Shown here piece by piece: positions 1-10,846 of a stretch of 41,529 bases of DNA. The translations under genes and the position numbers were made by a program. The stretch's first letter is position 1; each line of letters opens with the position of its first letter. The stretch comes from Muribaculaceae bacterium (GTDB lineage Bacteria; Bacteroidota; Bacteroidia; Bacteroidales; Muribaculaceae). The stretch covers positions 1 through 41,529 of the forward strand of contig JAIDTO010000307.1 in NCBI GenBank assembly GCA_029060625.1, read 5' to 3'. The notes under the pieces are model-generated. The model searched no databases, was not told where the DNA came from, and worked only from the letters and a program-made list of their open reading frames with translations.

Positions 1-626
1 ATCACCAAGCTATAGGGAAGGAATATTTCCCCGTAGGAATCTACGTTGAGGGCACTTCCTTCACGGAAGACACCACGTATGCGGTAGTTGACATGATCAA
101 TTGATATGTCTTTCCCGATTGCCTCCTCTGAAGATCCAAAGAGACTTTTTGCAATCCCCTCAGTGATGACTGCAACCGATAAATTGGAGTCGAAATCTTC
201 TTGAGAGAATGGCTTTCCTTCCTTGAAGATATATTTATAGAATTTAAAGAATGATGGTTCTACATAGCGTACCTCTGCATGGAACTCAGGACCGTGTCCA
301 TCTGTCTGAATCATTGGATACCCTCCTCCGAGGCTACCCATAGCCGTCATATAATCAGCCGACTTGAGCTTATCGCGCATGAATTCCTCAATTAAAAGCG
401 GTCCGATATTGCTGCTTGATCTGTTGTATCCATCTATTAGCACTACAGTCTCCACATAGACTGTGGAATCGCGGTCGTATTCCGGGTAGACGGGACCGAG
501 CTGGCTATAGAGGAGCATGCCGTAGATGATTGTGAAGGCTATCGTGAAGGCTACTCCCGCCATGTAGAGGAGGGAGAATCCGGGAGTCTTCAGGGCTTCT
601 TTTATTGTCTTTTTTATCAAATTCAT
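1..626 (-). CDS. ABC transporter permease, MacB/FtsX-like (partial, runs off left edge)
   Basis: Reverse complement from ATG at 626 reads MNLIKKTIKEALKTPGFSLLYMAGVAFTIAFTIIYGMLLYSQLGPVYPEYDRDS... without stops to the edge; N-terminal TM helix followed by MacB periplasmic-core-like sequence. Not in the ORF track because it is truncated. Confidence 0.8.
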   Translation of the reverse strand, partial: MNLIKKTIKEALKTPGFSLLYMAGVAFTIAFTIIYGMLLYSQLGPVYPEYDRDSTVYVETVVLIDGYNRSSSNIGPLLIEEFMRDKLKSADYMTAMGSLGGGYPMIQTDGHGPEFHAEVRYVEPSFFKFYKYIFKEGKPFSQEDFDSNLSVAVITEGIAKSLFGSSEEAIGKDISIDHVNYRIRGVFREGSALNVDSYGEIFLPYSLV

Positions 627-637
627 AGTTTTACGTT

Positions 638-755
638 AATGCATAATTCATAATGCATAATGCATAATTGTTTGTCGATGCTGTTGGTATATTTCGTAGT
701 TGCCTCTTTTTTTCGGAGAAATTAATTATGCATTATGCATTGTGCATTATGCATT
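638..755. repeat. Inverted pair of ATGCATAAT-type repeats (638-669 and 724-755) around a 54-bp spacer
   Basis: AATGCATAATTCATAATGCATAATGCATAATT versus AATTATGCATTATGCATTGTGCATTATGCATT. Confidence 0.8.
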
Positions 756-762
756 GGTGAAA

Positions 763-2013
763 TTATCTTACCCGGAGGGAGGATGAGTCTTTGAAGCGGC
801 TCATGTCGGAGAGGACTACGCGGTCGCCGGGGCGGATGCCGCTCTGGACTTCCACGAATTCATAGTTGGAGTTGCCGAGTTTCACCTCGTGCTTCTCGAG
901 TTTCTTGCCGTCTTCGCTCAGGAAGAAGAGGCTGTAGGTGCCGGGGCCAGTGTAGAAGGAGCCGTTGGGGATGCGGACTGCGTCATCTACTACGTCGCAG
1001 GCTACATATACATCGGTCTTAAGTCCTGAGCGGAGACGTGGATGAGCATCGTCTTCAAGACGGACTGTAAACTTGATGACTCCGTTCTGTGACTGAGGTG
1101 TTAGGTTTGAGACCACTCCTTTGAGTCGTTCTTTACCGATTCTCACGATGGCTTGGCTGCCTACTCCAATCTTGCTGGCGTAGCTGTCGGAGATCTCACC
1201 GTCTACGCGGAAGTGTCCGAGGTCGGCGATGACTGCTATCTTCTGACCTTCGGAGACCTTTTCTCCAATTTGGTCGTTGATGAAGGTCAGTGTTGCATCG
1301 CGGGGTGAAGAGACACGGGCGTCGCTCAAGGTGCGGCTTTTCTCTCCGAGATTGCGGCGTGCAATGTCGATGTCGAGATGCTTCACGTTTTCAGAGGCCT
1401 GGGCCACTCGCTTCTCGTTGGCGAGCTGCTGCTTCATCTGCTCGAGTTCGAGGCGCCCGGTGCTAACTGCGAGTTCCGCCTGGCGGACACGGTCGCCTGT
1501 TCCGGAGCCGATGCTGTCGAGATACCTTTCATTGCGGAGTTCAGCTTCAAGACGGCTGAGGGTCATTTCCTTCACTTTCACTTGCATTGCAAGGTCGGTG
1601 AGGCGTGTATCGGAGTTTACGCGCTGCTGGTCGAGCTCATGGTTTTTCATCGCGATTTGGTCGCTGAGCTGGTTCACCTCGTTTTCAGTGCTCTGGAGGT
1701 CGAGACGTAGGAGGGGAGTCCCGGCTTTGACGGAGTCGCCGGCACGACAGTAGATTTCCACGATGCGGCTGTTGATAGGGGAGGTGATGATTTCCTCGAA
1801 TGCTGCGCTGACAGTTCCCGTTCCGGATACAGTCACGTCGATGGTGCCTGTGTCGGCGGTTCCTACTATTAGATCTGATTCGGCTACTGAAGCCCGCATC
1901 ATTGATCCGAGACCTATTGCGCCGGCCACTACTACGATTGCTATTCCACCTATCTTAAATATTCGGTTGCGTTTTGCTTTCAGTCGTTCCGAATTGGGTA
2001 TTTGTCTGTCCAT
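763..2013 (-). CDS. HlyD/MFP family efflux periplasmic adaptor
   Basis: ORF 763..2238; likely true start at ATG 2013 (MDRQIPNSERLKAKRNRIFKIGGIAIVVVAGAIG...); TM anchor, barrel-sandwich and coiled-coil, C-terminal RVVLSDMSRFKDSSSLRVR. The N-terminal extension in the ORF track is repeat-encoded and implausible. Confidence 0.85.
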   Translation of the reverse strand: MDRQIPNSERLKAKRNRIFKIGGIAIVVVAGAIGLGSMMRASVAESDLIVGTADTGTIDVTVSGTGTVSAAFEEIITSPINSRIVEIYCRAGDSVKAGTPLLRLDLQSTENEVNQLSDQIAMKNHELDQQRVNSDTRLTDLAMQVKVKEMTLSRLEAELRNERYLDSIGSGTGDRVRQAELAVSTGRLELEQMKQQLANEKRVAQASENVKHLDIDIARRNLGEKSRTLSDARVSSPRDATLTFINDQIGEKVSEGQKIAVIADLGHFRVDGEISDSYASKIGVGSQAIVRIGKERLKGVVSNLTPQSQNGVIKFTVRLEDDAHPRLRSGLKTDVYVACDVVDDAVRIPNGSFYTGPGTYSLFFLSEDGKKLEKHEVKLGNSNYEFVEVQSGIRPGDRVVLSDMSRFKDSSSLRVR

Positions 2014-2051
2014 TGTTATTTGTTTTGCTTTGTTCGTATTGCGTATTGTTA

Positions 2052-2095
2052 GGGTCTTTAAAGTCCTTAAGGTCTTGAAGGTTCTTAAGGCCTTT
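2052..2095. repeat. Short ~10-bp degenerate tandem repeat (GTCTTTAAAG/TCCTTAAGGT/CTTGAAGGTT/CTTAAGGCCT)
   Basis: Direct reading; explains the low-complexity FKTLRTLKTL in the overlong ORF. Confidence 0.6.
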
Positions 2096-2329
2096 GCTGA
2101 AATCCTTGCAATCAGCGTGCCAAAAATGTAAATGATTGATTGGTAGTGGTTAATGATTTTGATGGGTGTACGGAATCGGACGATTTTGTCCGATTTTGTA
2201 TGATTGTTTTGTTTTTGTCCACTCGCATTTAACGCCACGGATGGGCGTGGAAAGGCGAATCGTGGATGATATTTTATTATCTCGTTTTTTTTTATTAATT
2301 TTGTGTCAAATAACTAACCCATATAGATC

Positions 2330-3820
2330 ATGACAATGAAATTAAAGAAAACGATTTTTGCTGCGGTGGCTCTTTGTCTTGCGGCGATGTCGGCCCAGGG
2401 GGCAGACTACAGTAAGTATTATGAGGGTCTTCCGGTGAAGATCAATCAGGTGAAGGAATTCTCCGTTCCTGACTACAGTGTGAAAATTACCGATTTCGGC
2501 GGTGTAGATGATGGCGTGACACTCAACACCAAGGCATTCGAGAATGCCATAGCACATCTCTCATCAAAAGGGGGTGGCCATCTTATAGTGCCGGAAGGAA
2601 TATGGTATACCGGTCCGATAGTCTTCGACCATAACATTGATCTGCACCTTGATCGTGGAGCACTCCTCCTTTTCAGTGATAATCTTGCGGATTATCCGGT
2701 GATTAAATCAGACTGGGAGGGACTATCCACCTATCGCGCCATGTCTCCGCTTATGGCACGCGGAAAGAAAAACATCTCAATCACCGGTGAGGGCACTATC
2801 AATGGCAATGGCCAGGCCTGGCGTCCGGTCAAGAAGATGAAGATGACCGATGGCCAATGGAAGAATCTTATTAAGAGCGGTGTGGTAAACGATAAGGGTG
2901 ACATATGGTTTCCTAATGAGAATGCCATGAAGGTGTATTATGATAAGGAGACTCAGGAAAAGGTGCACTCCGGTGACCCTAAAGCTTTGGAAGAAGCACA
3001 CGATTTCCTCCGTCCGGTGCTTGTATCATTCATCGGTTGCAGCAACGTGCTTCTCCAGGGTGTGACTTTTGAGAATTCCCCGGCATGGAACGTTCATCCG
3101 CTTCTGTGTGAGAATCTTATCGTAGACAATGTGAATATCCGTAATCCATGGTATGCACAGAATGGCGATGGCATAGACATTGAGTCATGCACCAATGTGC
3201 TTCTTGTCAACAGCAGTTTTGACGTTGGTGATGATGCCATCTGCATGAAGAGCGGCAAGGACAAGGATGGTCGCGACCGTGGAGTGCCTTCTTCTAATGT
3301 GCTTATCGAAGGCTGCACAGTATATCACGGACATGGTGGTTTTGTGATAGGTAGCGAGATGTCTGGCGGTTGCAAGGATGTTGTGGCTAAGAACTGTGTG
3401 TTTATCGGCACTGACGTTGGTCTTCGCTTCAAATCGACACGCGGACGTGGCGGCGTAGTTGAGAATATCTATGTTGACAATATCAAGATGACCGATATCC
3501 CCGGAGAGGCTTTGATCTTCGATATGTATTATGGCATCAAACCGGGAGCCCCCGTACCTCCCGTTACTGAGGAGACACCTTCATTCCGCAATATCTTCAT
3601 CAAGGATGTGACATGCCGCTCGGCAGGACGGGCAGCCCTCTTTAATGGCCTTCCGGAGATGCCGATGAAGAATGTCGTGCTTGAAGACTGCCGCTTCCGC
3701 GCTAATCATGGATTCACTCTCAATCATGTCGATGGGTTGACAATGAAGAATGTCACTGTCGATGTGCCCGGCGAAAAGATTATCTACGGGGAGGGAGTGA
3801 AGGATGTGAAGATCAATTGA
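2330..3820 (+). CDS. Glycoside hydrolase family 28 (polygalacturonase-like), secreted
   Basis: 496 aa; signal peptide MKLKKTIFAAVALCLAAMSAQG; right-handed beta-helix motifs NGDGIDIESCTNV, DVGDDAICMKSG, HGHGGFVIGSEMSGG. Confidence 0.9.
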   Translation: MTMKLKKTIFAAVALCLAAMSAQGADYSKYYEGLPVKINQVKEFSVPDYSVKITDFGGVDDGVTLNTKAFENAIAHLSSKGGGHLIVPEGIWYTGPIVFDHNIDLHLDRGALLLFSDNLADYPVIKSDWEGLSTYRAMSPLMARGKKNISITGEGTINGNGQAWRPVKKMKMTDGQWKNLIKSGVVNDKGDIWFPNENAMKVYYDKETQEKVHSGDPKALEEAHDFLRPVLVSFIGCSNVLLQGVTFENSPAWNVHPLLCENLIVDNVNIRNPWYAQNGDGIDIESCTNVLLVNSSFDVGDDAICMKSGKDKDGRDRGVPSSNVLIEGCTVYHGHGGFVIGSEMSGGCKDVVAKNCVFIGTDVGLRFKSTRGRGGVVENIYVDNIKMTDIPGEALIFDMYYGIKPGAPVPPVTEETPSFRNIFIKDVTCRSAGRAALFNGLPEMPMKNVVLEDCRFRANHGFTLNHVDGLTMKNVTVDVPGEKIIYGEGVKDVKIN

Positions 3821-3822
3821 CC

Positions 3823-3915
3823 TTGTAGGGACGCACGGCTCGTGCGTCCTAATCAATTTCATGGCTCGCGTATACTAAATATAAAAAAGGACGCACGAGC
3901 CGTGCGTCCCTACAA
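3823..3915. repeat. BIME-like inverted pair of a 27-bp palindromic repeat (TTGTAGGGACGCACGGCTCGTGCGTCC)
   Basis: 3823-3849 and its exact reverse complement 3889-3915; each copy also folds internally (GGACGCACG/CGTGCGTCC). Confidence 0.9.
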
Positions 3916-3938
3916 AATAATAATGTATATGCTTTAGG

Positions 3939-3958
3939 GGGAGGCTGGGAAGCCTCCC
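3939..3958. terminator. Stem-loop just downstream of the peroxiredoxin gene
   Basis: GGGAGGCT-GGGA-AGCCTCCC perfect 8-bp stem, adjacent to the minus-strand stop codon at 3960-3962. Confidence 0.5.
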
Positions 3959-3959
3959 T

Positions 3960-4409
3960 TTAAATTAGTCCGAGGATCTGGTTGGCAGCATCCTTGGTGT
4001 TGACCTTCGGGATGATTTGCTCTACGGTGCCGTCGGGGGAGAGGAGGAATGTGGTGCGGACGATGCCCATGTATTCGCGTCCTGCCATTTTCTTCTTCTG
4101 CCATACACCGGCAAGCTGGCAGAGTGTGGTGTCAGTGTCTGCCACAAGCGGGAACTTCAGACCGAATTTGTCGGTGAATTTCTGATGGCTTGCAGCGGAG
4201 TCCTTGCTTACGCCGATCACCTGGTAGCCTTTGGCAGCGAGTTCGTCAAGACCGTCGTTGAGGCTGCATGCTTCGGCTGAGCAGCCCGGGGTATTGTCTT
4301 TCGGGTAGAAATACAACACGAATTTCTTCCCGGGATAATCACTAAGTTTTACTTCTTTCCCTTGGGCGTCTGTTCCAAGCACGTCAGGGAATTTATCTCC
4401 TATTTCCAT
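3960..4409 (-). CDS. bcp: Thioredoxin-dependent peroxiredoxin (BCP/PrxQ type)
   Basis: 149 aa; YFYPKDNTPGCSAEACSLND peroxidatic motif. Confidence 0.92.
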   Translation of the reverse strand: MEIGDKFPDVLGTDAQGKEVKLSDYPGKKFVLYFYPKDNTPGCSAEACSLNDGLDELAAKGYQVIGVSKDSAASHQKFTDKFGLKFPLVADTDTTLCQLAGVWQKKKMAGREYMGIVRTTFLLSPDGTVEQIIPKVNTKDAANQILGLI

Positions 4410-4481
4410 AATTGATTATTATTTAGGTATTTAGAGTTTATTTATGATTTATCAAGATATATCATGCTGCATCATGATTAA

Positions 4482-4925
4482 TCATGACTGATTAATATCA
4501 CTAATTATAACAATCTCGATGTCTGATTTGTCGGCAATGGGTAAAGATTCTTTCCAGTCAAAGATTTTCTGGTAAAGGAAGTTGCAAATGTCTTCTTTTC
4601 CTGCAATTGTATCCACTCCTCGCCACACTGAAAGCAATGAGAGCATTTCATTGCTTACCGCGTTTTCATCCTCGATATCCACCCGATGGAAGCGGATGCC
4701 ATGGTCGTGGGCCATTTGTTTGCCAGCGACTTCATCGGAGTCAAAAACCGCTACACGGCATCCTGATTTGCGGTATTCAAGAGCTTTCTCACGGGCAATC
4801 CCCTGGCAACCACCGGCTATCAATACGCGTCGGGCTTTCGGCTTTATTCCAGGGATAGCTTTTTTTATCGTGAGCTTACCGCTCCGCAGCTCCTCCATCC
4901 TCTTTTCAATATAATTATCAGCCAT
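4482..4925 (-). CDS. Short Rossmann-like (truncated SDR-type) dinucleotide-binding protein
   Basis: 147 aa; RRVLIAGGCQGIAREKALEYRKSGCRVAVFDSDEVAGKQMA resembles the SDR N-terminal half but has no YxxxK catalytic region. Confidence 0.55.
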   Translation of the reverse strand: MADNYIEKRMEELRSGKLTIKKAIPGIKPKARRVLIAGGCQGIAREKALEYRKSGCRVAVFDSDEVAGKQMAHDHGIRFHRVDIEDENAVSNEMLSLLSVWRGVDTIAGKEDICNFLYQKIFDWKESLPIADKSDIEIVIISDINQS

Positions 4926-5021
4926 TTTTTACGTTTTATCTAAAAAACAAAAAGAAGATATAATAGTATTATGGCAGTTCGGAAATTTTTTCTTAAATTT
5001 GCTCATTAATATACAGGAAAA

Positions 5022-7457
5022 ATGAAATACGGATATTTTGACGATAAAAATCGGGAATATGTGATCACTAATCCCAAGACCCCTTGGCCCTGGATAAATT
5101 ATCTTGGCAACAAGGACTTTTTCTCTCTCATATCAAACACAGCTGGTGGCTACTCTTTCTACAAAGATGCCAAATTCCGGCGTCTCACCCGTTACCGCTA
5201 CAACGGGGTGCCGATGGATGCAGGAGGCAGATATTTCTACATAAAGGATGGCGACACTGTCTGGAATCCGGGTTGGAAACCAACAAAGACTCCTCTCGAC
5301 CGCTATGAATGTCGTCATGGCATGAACTATACCCGTATCATCGGTGAGAAAGATGGCGTTGAGGCTGACTTGCTTTTCTTCGTGCCATTGGACACTCATG
5401 CCGAAGTGACCAAACTGACTCTTACAAACAAATCAGACAAACCAAAGAATCTCAAGCTGTTCTCATTCATAGAGTGGTGCCTGTGGAATGCCGCAACAGA
5501 CATGGAGAATTTCCAGCGCAATTTCTCCACCGGCGAGGTGGAGATCGACGGCTCCACTATCTATCATAAGACTGAATATAAAGAGCGTCGCAATCATTAC
5601 GCATTCTTCAGCGTGAATGTCCCGGTGCAGGGTTTCGATACCGACCGCGAGACTTTTATGGGGCTTTATAATGGTTTTGACGAGCCTGAGGCCGTTCTCG
5701 AGGGTAAACCCCGCAATTCGGTGGCCCACGGCTGGTCGCCGATAGCATCCCATTATATTGAGGTGGATCTTAAGCCGGGAGAAAGCCGCGACTTCATATT
5801 CACATTGGGTTATGTCGAGAATCCTGATGACAAGAAATGGGAAAGCAAGGGGATAATCAATAAGGAGCCTGCGCAAGAAATCATGGCTCGCTTCGATACT
5901 CCCGAGAAAGTGGACAAGGCTTTTGCAGATCTGAGGAAATACTGGGATGACCTTCTTGCTACATACACTCTTCGTTCCGGCGATGATAAACTCGACCGTA
6001 TGGTCAATATATGGAACCAGTATCAGTGTATGATCACCTTCTGCTTCTCCCGCTCCGCCTCTTTCTTCGAGAGCGGCATCGGCAGGGGAATGGGATTCCG
6101 CGATTCCAACCAGGACCTCGTAGGTTTCGTGCATCAGATTCCTGAACGCGCGAGGGAGCGAATCATTGACATCGCTTCCACCCAATTCCCGGACGGAGGA
6201 TGCTACCATCAGTATCAGCCGCTCACAAAAAGAGGCAACAATGATATAGGCGGAGGTTTCAACGACGACCCTATGTGGCTGATTTTTGGCACTGCTGCGT
6301 ATATTAAGGAGACAGGTGATTTCTCAATTCTTGACGAACCTGTGCCTTTCGACAACCAGCCGGGTTCTGAAGTGCCGCTTATGGAGCATCTTAAGGTATC
6401 CGTAGACCATGTGATAAACAATCTTGGTCCCCACGGACTCCCTCTTATAGGACGTGCAGACTGGAACGACTGCCTTAATCTCAATTGCTTCTCCAATGAT
6501 CCTAATGAGTCTTTCCAGACCACAGAAAACAAGTCGGAGGGCTCGAAGGCTGAGTCCCTTATGATCGCTGGCCAGTTTGTGGCTACGGGTCGCGACTATG
6601 TAGATCTGTGCCGCGTGCTTGGAAAGAATGAGGAGGCAGACAGGGTGCAGAAGCATATTGATCAGATGGTGGAGGCTGTAAAGAAATATGGCTGGGATGG
6701 CGAATGGTATCTCAGGGCATACGACTATTACGGCCGCAAGGTGGGATCAAATGAGAATAAGGAGGGAAAGATATTCATAGAGTCGCAGGGATGGTGCACT
6801 ATGGCAGGCATCGGGCTTGAAGATGGACTTGTGGAAAAATCACTTGACTCTGTTAAGAAGTATCTTGACTGTGAGCATGGTCTTGTGCTCAATAATCCTG
6901 CCTTTACTGAATACATACCGGACTATGGCGAAATATCAACGTATCCTGCAGGATACAAGGAAAATGCCGGCATATTTGCCCACAACAATCCTTGGGTAAT
7001 AATCGGGGAGACCGTGCTTGGAAGAGGAGACCGAGCTTGGGAATACTATCAAAAGATCTGTCCTGCCTACGTGGAGGAGAAAAGTGATCTGCATAAGGTG
7101 GAGCCATACGTTTATTGCCAGATGACTGCCGGAAAGGATGCGGCGCGTCCGGGTGAGGCAAAGAATTCCTGGCTCACAGGAACGGCTGCTTGGAACTGGT
7201 ATGCGATAACGCAGTTTATACTTGGCATCCGTCCTTCCTACAATGGCCTTGAGATTGACCCTTGTATTCCGAATGAATGGGATGGCTACGATGTCACGCG
7301 TAAGTTCCGAGGTGCCACCTATGACATATCGGTGCGTAATCCCCGCCATGTCAGCAAAGGGGTGGAAAGGATAACGGTAAATGGAAAATCTATCGACGGA
7401 AATGTACTTCCTATCATGCCTGCTGGCACGGTCAATAAAGTGGAAGTGACGATGTGA
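5022..7457 (+). CDS. Glycoside hydrolase family 94 phosphorylase (cellobiose/cellodextrin phosphorylase-like)
   Basis: 811 aa; [81 protein letters not shown]. Confidence 0.92.
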   Translation: MKYGYFDDKNREYVITNPKTPWPWINYLGNKDFFSLISNTAGGYSFYKDAKFRRLTRYRYNGVPMDAGGRYFYIKDGDTVWNPGWKPTKTPLDRYECRHGMNYTRIIGEKDGVEADLLFFVPLDTHAEVTKLTLTNKSDKPKNLKLFSFIEWCLWNAATDMENFQRNFSTGEVEIDGSTIYHKTEYKERRNHYAFFSVNVPVQGFDTDRETFMGLYNGFDEPEAVLEGKPRNSVAHGWSPIASHYIEVDLKPGESRDFIFTLGYVENPDDKKWESKGIINKEPAQEIMARFDTPEKVDKAFADLRKYWDDLLATYTLRSGDDKLDRMVNIWNQYQCMITFCFSRSASFFESGIGRGMGFRDSNQDLVGFVHQIPERARERIIDIASTQFPDGGCYHQYQPLTKRGNNDIGGGFNDDPMWLIFGTAAYIKETGDFSILDEPVPFDNQPGSEVPLMEHLKVSVDHVINNLGPHGLPLIGRADWNDCLNLNCFSNDPNESFQTTENKSEGSKAESLMIAGQFVATGRDYVDLCRVLGKNEEADRVQKHIDQMVEAVKKYGWDGEWYLRAYDYYGRKVGSNENKEGKIFIESQGWCTMAGIGLEDGLVEKSLDSVKKYLDCEHGLVLNNPAFTEYIPDYGEISTYPAGYKENAGIFAHNNPWVIIGETVLGRGDRAWEYYQKICPAYVEEKSDLHKVEPYVYCQMTAGKDAARPGEAKNSWLTGTAAWNWYAITQFILGIRPSYNGLEIDPCIPNEWDGYDVTRKFRGATYDISVRNPRHVSKGVERITVNGKSIDGNVLPIMPAGTVNKVEVTM

Positions 7458-7486
7458 TTTCTAAACTTCATCTAAATCGTTATTTC

Positions 7487-9937
7487 ATGAATAGAAAATC
7501 AGCTTTCACCTTAAAGAATTTCAACAAGAGTATTTGTCATAACCTATCATTAGGTTTTTTATCTCCGTTTCTGATCGTTTTAGTATTGACAATTGTATCT
7601 CCAATTGCCAAGGCTCATGTCGTGATCAATGAAATAATGCAGTCTAATATAGATTGCATTATGGATGATTTAAATGAATTTCCCGATTCTTGGGTGGAAC
7701 TCTATAACCCTGATGTTCAAGTAGCTTTGTTAAGTGAATACAGCATTGGCACGAGTGAAGATGCAAGTAAGGCTTATCCATTGTCGGGCTCTCTTTCATT
7801 GGCGCAACATATAGTGGTATTCTGTGATAAGGCAGATCAAGGACATCACACTAATTTCCGTCTTGATTCGGGAAAGGGTGGTTCTGTATATCTGTTTCAT
7901 AATGGCGAGATAGTAGATAAGGTTGAGAATCTCAAGAAACAGCCGGCGGCTAATATTTCATATGGTCGAATTTTAGATTTTTCGGAAGATTGGGGTTATC
8001 AGGCCCAACCTACTCCTGGTGCTAAAAACTGTGGGAAAATTTGCCAAGATGTTCTCCCTGACCCGGTATTCAGTGTGCCCGGGCGAGTGTCTTCCGAGAT
8101 GTTCGAGTTGATTTTGTCGCTTCCAAAAGATGCTCCCGCTGATGCTGTGATAAGATATACCCTTGATGGCTCTGAGCCTATAAATTCCAGTAGCCTTTAT
8201 TCGGATCCTATTAATGTATCGGGTTCGATGACTGTTAGAGCTAAGCTATTCTGTGATGGGTATCTTTCTCCGCGATCAATAACTCATTCGTATATTTTCC
8301 ATCCGCAAGATATGACGATCCCCGTAATTTCACTCGTTACCGATAACGACTATTTCTATGATGAAAAAATAGGGATCTATGTCGATGGATCGTATTCTTC
8401 ATGGATGAATAACTTTTCCTATGACTGGCGTCGTCCGGTCAATGTGGAGTATTTTGTCTCGAATGAATCCGAAAGTGTAATCAATCAGTTGTGTGAGACC
8501 AGGGTGAAGGGTGGGGCAACAAGGTCTTATCCGCTAAAGTCCCTTGTACTATATGCAAATAAAAGATTTGGAACAAAACGATTGAATTATGAATTCTTTC
8601 CTGATCAGACTCCCGGTATAATGGAATTCAAATCTATAGAACTGCGCAATGCAGGAAATGATTATGTCTCTACGTATATGCGTGATGGTGTCATTCAAAA
8701 GTGTATGGGAATGAATTGTGATCTTGATTGGCAACCTTCACGTCCGGTGGTGCTGTATATTAATGGGATTTATAAAGGAGTCATAAACATTAGGCCACGT
8801 AGCAATGAAGATTATGTTTATTCCTATTATGATGGACTTGAGGATATTGATATGTTAGAAAACTGGTGGGAGCTCAAGTCCGGTACATACGACAACTTTT
8901 TTAGCTTTTCAGATTTTTATTCAGAAGAAGGGCATTCTTTAGAAGAATACGAAGAGCTTATGGATGTAGGAGAATTCTGTAATCTTATGATTATGAATTT
9001 GTTTTTTGATAATAAGGATTTTCCTGCCAATAATATTGTGATGTGGCGACCAATATCTGATTCAGGGCGCTGGCGCTGGATAGCAAAGGATACAGATTTT
9101 GGACTTGGTTATGCGAGAATGCGTCCTGATTATCCCACACTTGATTGGATTGTGACACCGGGATTTGATGGAGGATCGCTTAATGGCGCCAACAAGGAGA
9201 TCTCTACAAGATTATTTAGAAGATTGCTAAATATTCCGGAATTTAAGAAGATGTTTATAGATAGGTGTGGGGTATATCTTGGGGATTTTCTAAAGATCGA
9301 TTCTATAATAGGGTGTATAGACAGCAGATATGATGAATTGAAGGGTGAAATGGATAGCCATTGTGCATTATTGCATCCTCAAGGTCTGGATTATGAATCT
9401 GAATTGAACTGGGCAAGGGAATGGGTCAGGCAAAGGCATGACTTCTTTTATCCGTATCTATCAGAGTTCTTTGGCTTGGAAAGTCCGGTGCCTTTGTTGA
9501 TACACACTGGCGAGGAGTCTTGCCTTAGGTTGATTGTGAATGATATCCCTATGAGCAGTGATGAGTTTGACGGTTACTTCTATCCTGATCAGAAACTGGT
9601 TATAAAATCCGACTCGGAATCCGACGACTTCCTTGTACGGGGTTGGATGGTCAAGGTCAATACCGGAGATTCTGTCTCTTCAATGGTTTATGACACAGAG
9701 ATTCTTTCTATTGATATGCCTTTTGGCGACAAGGTAGATATTTCACCAATTACTTCAGCTGATCCATTTGATGTTGAGGAGGTTTCAGATGCATTTGAAT
9801 CTGTTTCACCTTGTGATGTTTTTGATGTATCCGGACGTTATATAGGATCTTACGTTTTATCCTCTCTTTCGGAATTGTCTCCCGGACTCTATGTGGTTCG
9901 TCAAGGAAAGGTCTCGAAAAAGTTGACAATTAAGTGA
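7487..9937 (+). CDS. CotH kinase-family protein with N-terminal lamin-tail-like and chitobiase-like domains
   Basis: ORF from GTG 7454; better start ATG 7487 (MNRKSAFTLKNF...signal). HVVINEIMQSN...DSWVELYNP (LTD), IRYTLDGSEPINSSS (chitobiase/HYR-like), WRWIAKDTDFGLGYARM (CotH), C-terminal FDVSGRY...LSPGLYVVRQGKVSKKLTIK (sorting-domain-like). Confidence 0.8.
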   Translation: MNRKSAFTLKNFNKSICHNLSLGFLSPFLIVLVLTIVSPIAKAHVVINEIMQSNIDCIMDDLNEFPDSWVELYNPDVQVALLSEYSIGTSEDASKAYPLSGSLSLAQHIVVFCDKADQGHHTNFRLDSGKGGSVYLFHNGEIVDKVENLKKQPAANISYGRILDFSEDWGYQAQPTPGAKNCGKICQDVLPDPVFSVPGRVSSEMFELILSLPKDAPADAVIRYTLDGSEPINSSSLYSDPINVSGSMTVRAKLFCDGYLSPRSITHSYIFHPQDMTIPVISLVTDNDYFYDEKIGIYVDGSYSSWMNNFSYDWRRPVNVEYFVSNESESVINQLCETRVKGGATRSYPLKSLVLYANKRFGTKRLNYEFFPDQTPGIMEFKSIELRNAGNDYVSTYMRDGVIQKCMGMNCDLDWQPSRPVVLYINGIYKGVINIRPRSNEDYVYSYYDGLEDIDMLENWWELKSGTYDNFFSFSDFYSEEGHSLEEYEELMDVGEFCNLMIMNLFFDNKDFPANNIVMWRPISDSGRWRWIAKDTDFGLGYARMRPDYPTLDWIVTPGFDGGSLNGANKEISTRLFRRLLNIPEFKKMFIDRCGVYLGDFLKIDSIIGCIDSRYDELKGEMDSHCALLHPQGLDYESELNWAREWVRQRHDFFYPYLSEFFGLESPVPLLIHTGEESCLRLIVNDIPMSSDEFDGYFYPDQKLVIKSDSESDDFLVRGWMVKVNTGDSVSSMVYDTEILSIDMPFGDKVDISPITSADPFDVEEVSDAFESVSPCDVFDVSGRYIGSYVLSSLSELSPGLYVVRQGKVSKKLTIK

Positions 9938-9949
9938 TATGATAATCCT

Positions 9950-10846
9950 TTAATTGCGGTAGTGGGGATGATGGGTGAGGAGTTCCTTGCGGAGACGGGA
10001 GCGGTCGAGATGTACGTAGATCTCGGTTGTCTCCAGCGATTCATGGCCTAAAAGCTCTTGGATGACACGCAGGGAGGCTCCCCCCTCGAGCAGGTGGGTT
10101 GCGAAAGAATGGCGGAGAGTATGAGGGGATACAGTTTTCAGAATGCCGGCGGCAGCAGCAAGGTCTCTGATGATATAGAATACCATTACCCGCGACATCT
10201 TGCCGCCGCGTCGGTTGAGGAAAATAATATCCTGTGCATCTGATTTGATGTTAAGGTGTGCCCGCTGAGGCAGGTATTCCTTTATCAGGTCAATGGATAC
10301 GGGAGATACCGGAACAATTCTCTGTTTGCTTCCTTTGCCTTCCACTATTAGGCATCCGTCGTCAAAGCTCAGTCGCGACAGTCGGGCATCTATCAGTTCT
10401 GACACGCGGAGCCCGCTGCCGTAGAGGGTCTCTATTATGGCATGGTTGCGAAGGGTTTCCTCTTTGTCGTCGGGAATCTGTTCGATCATCATGTCTATCT
10501 CAGCAGTGCTCAACACTTCAGGCAGATGGCGTCCGAGCCTTGGCGACTCAAGAAGGTCGGTAGGGTTTGTGTCAATAATCCCCGATAGCTTAAGAAACTT
10601 ATAATAGCTCTTGATTCCTGATAGGATTCTGGCTTGGCTTCGCGGGCCGATTCCCATGTCGCGGAGTGTGGATAAGAAACTGTGGAGGTCTTTTTCTTTT
10701 GCTTCAGCCGGGTTTAGATTTTCCTCTTCAAGATACTCAAGAAGATGGCATACGTCAGACACATACGCTTCGCACGTATTGCCCGACATACCGCGTTCAA
10801 GCGACAGATAAGCCTCGAAATCCTGCAGGAAAGTTTTAGACTCCAT
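9950..10846 (-). CDS. xerD: Tyrosine recombinase XerD
   Basis: 298 aa; YGSGLRVSELI, HTLRHSFATHLLEGGASLRVIQELLGHESLETTEIYVHLD; housekeeping Xer length and domain layout. Confidence 0.9.
   Translation of the reverse strand: MESKTFLQDFEAYLSLERGMSGNTCEAYVSDVCHLLEYLEEENLNPAEAKEKDLHSFLSTLRDMGIGPRSQARILSGIKSYYKFLKLSGIIDTNPTDLLESPRLGRHLPEVLSTAEIDMMIEQIPDDKEETLRNHAIIETLYGSGLRVSELIDARLSRLSFDDGCLIVEGKGSKQRIVPVSPVSIDLIKEYLPQRAHLNIKSDAQDIIFLNRRGGKMSRVMVFYIIRDLAAAAGILKTVSPHTLRHSFATHLLEGGASLRVIQELLGHESLETTEIYVHLDRSRLRKELLTHHPHYRN

Noticed and set aside
638-755. Possible CRISPR array from repeated ATGCAT units
   Set aside because: Units are short, contiguous and palindromic, with a single spacer and no cas genes.
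1277-1753. Plus-strand ORFs inside the HlyD adaptor gene (1277..1753, 1378..1710, 1763..2131)
   Set aside because: Spurious shadow ORFs of a well-supported minus-strand gene.
9950-10846. XerD as the recombinase that mobilises the RHS cassettes
   Set aside because: Sequence looks like the housekeeping chromosomal XerD, ~11 kb away among core genes. The cassettes share long homologous core DNA, so homologous recombination is the simpler explanation.
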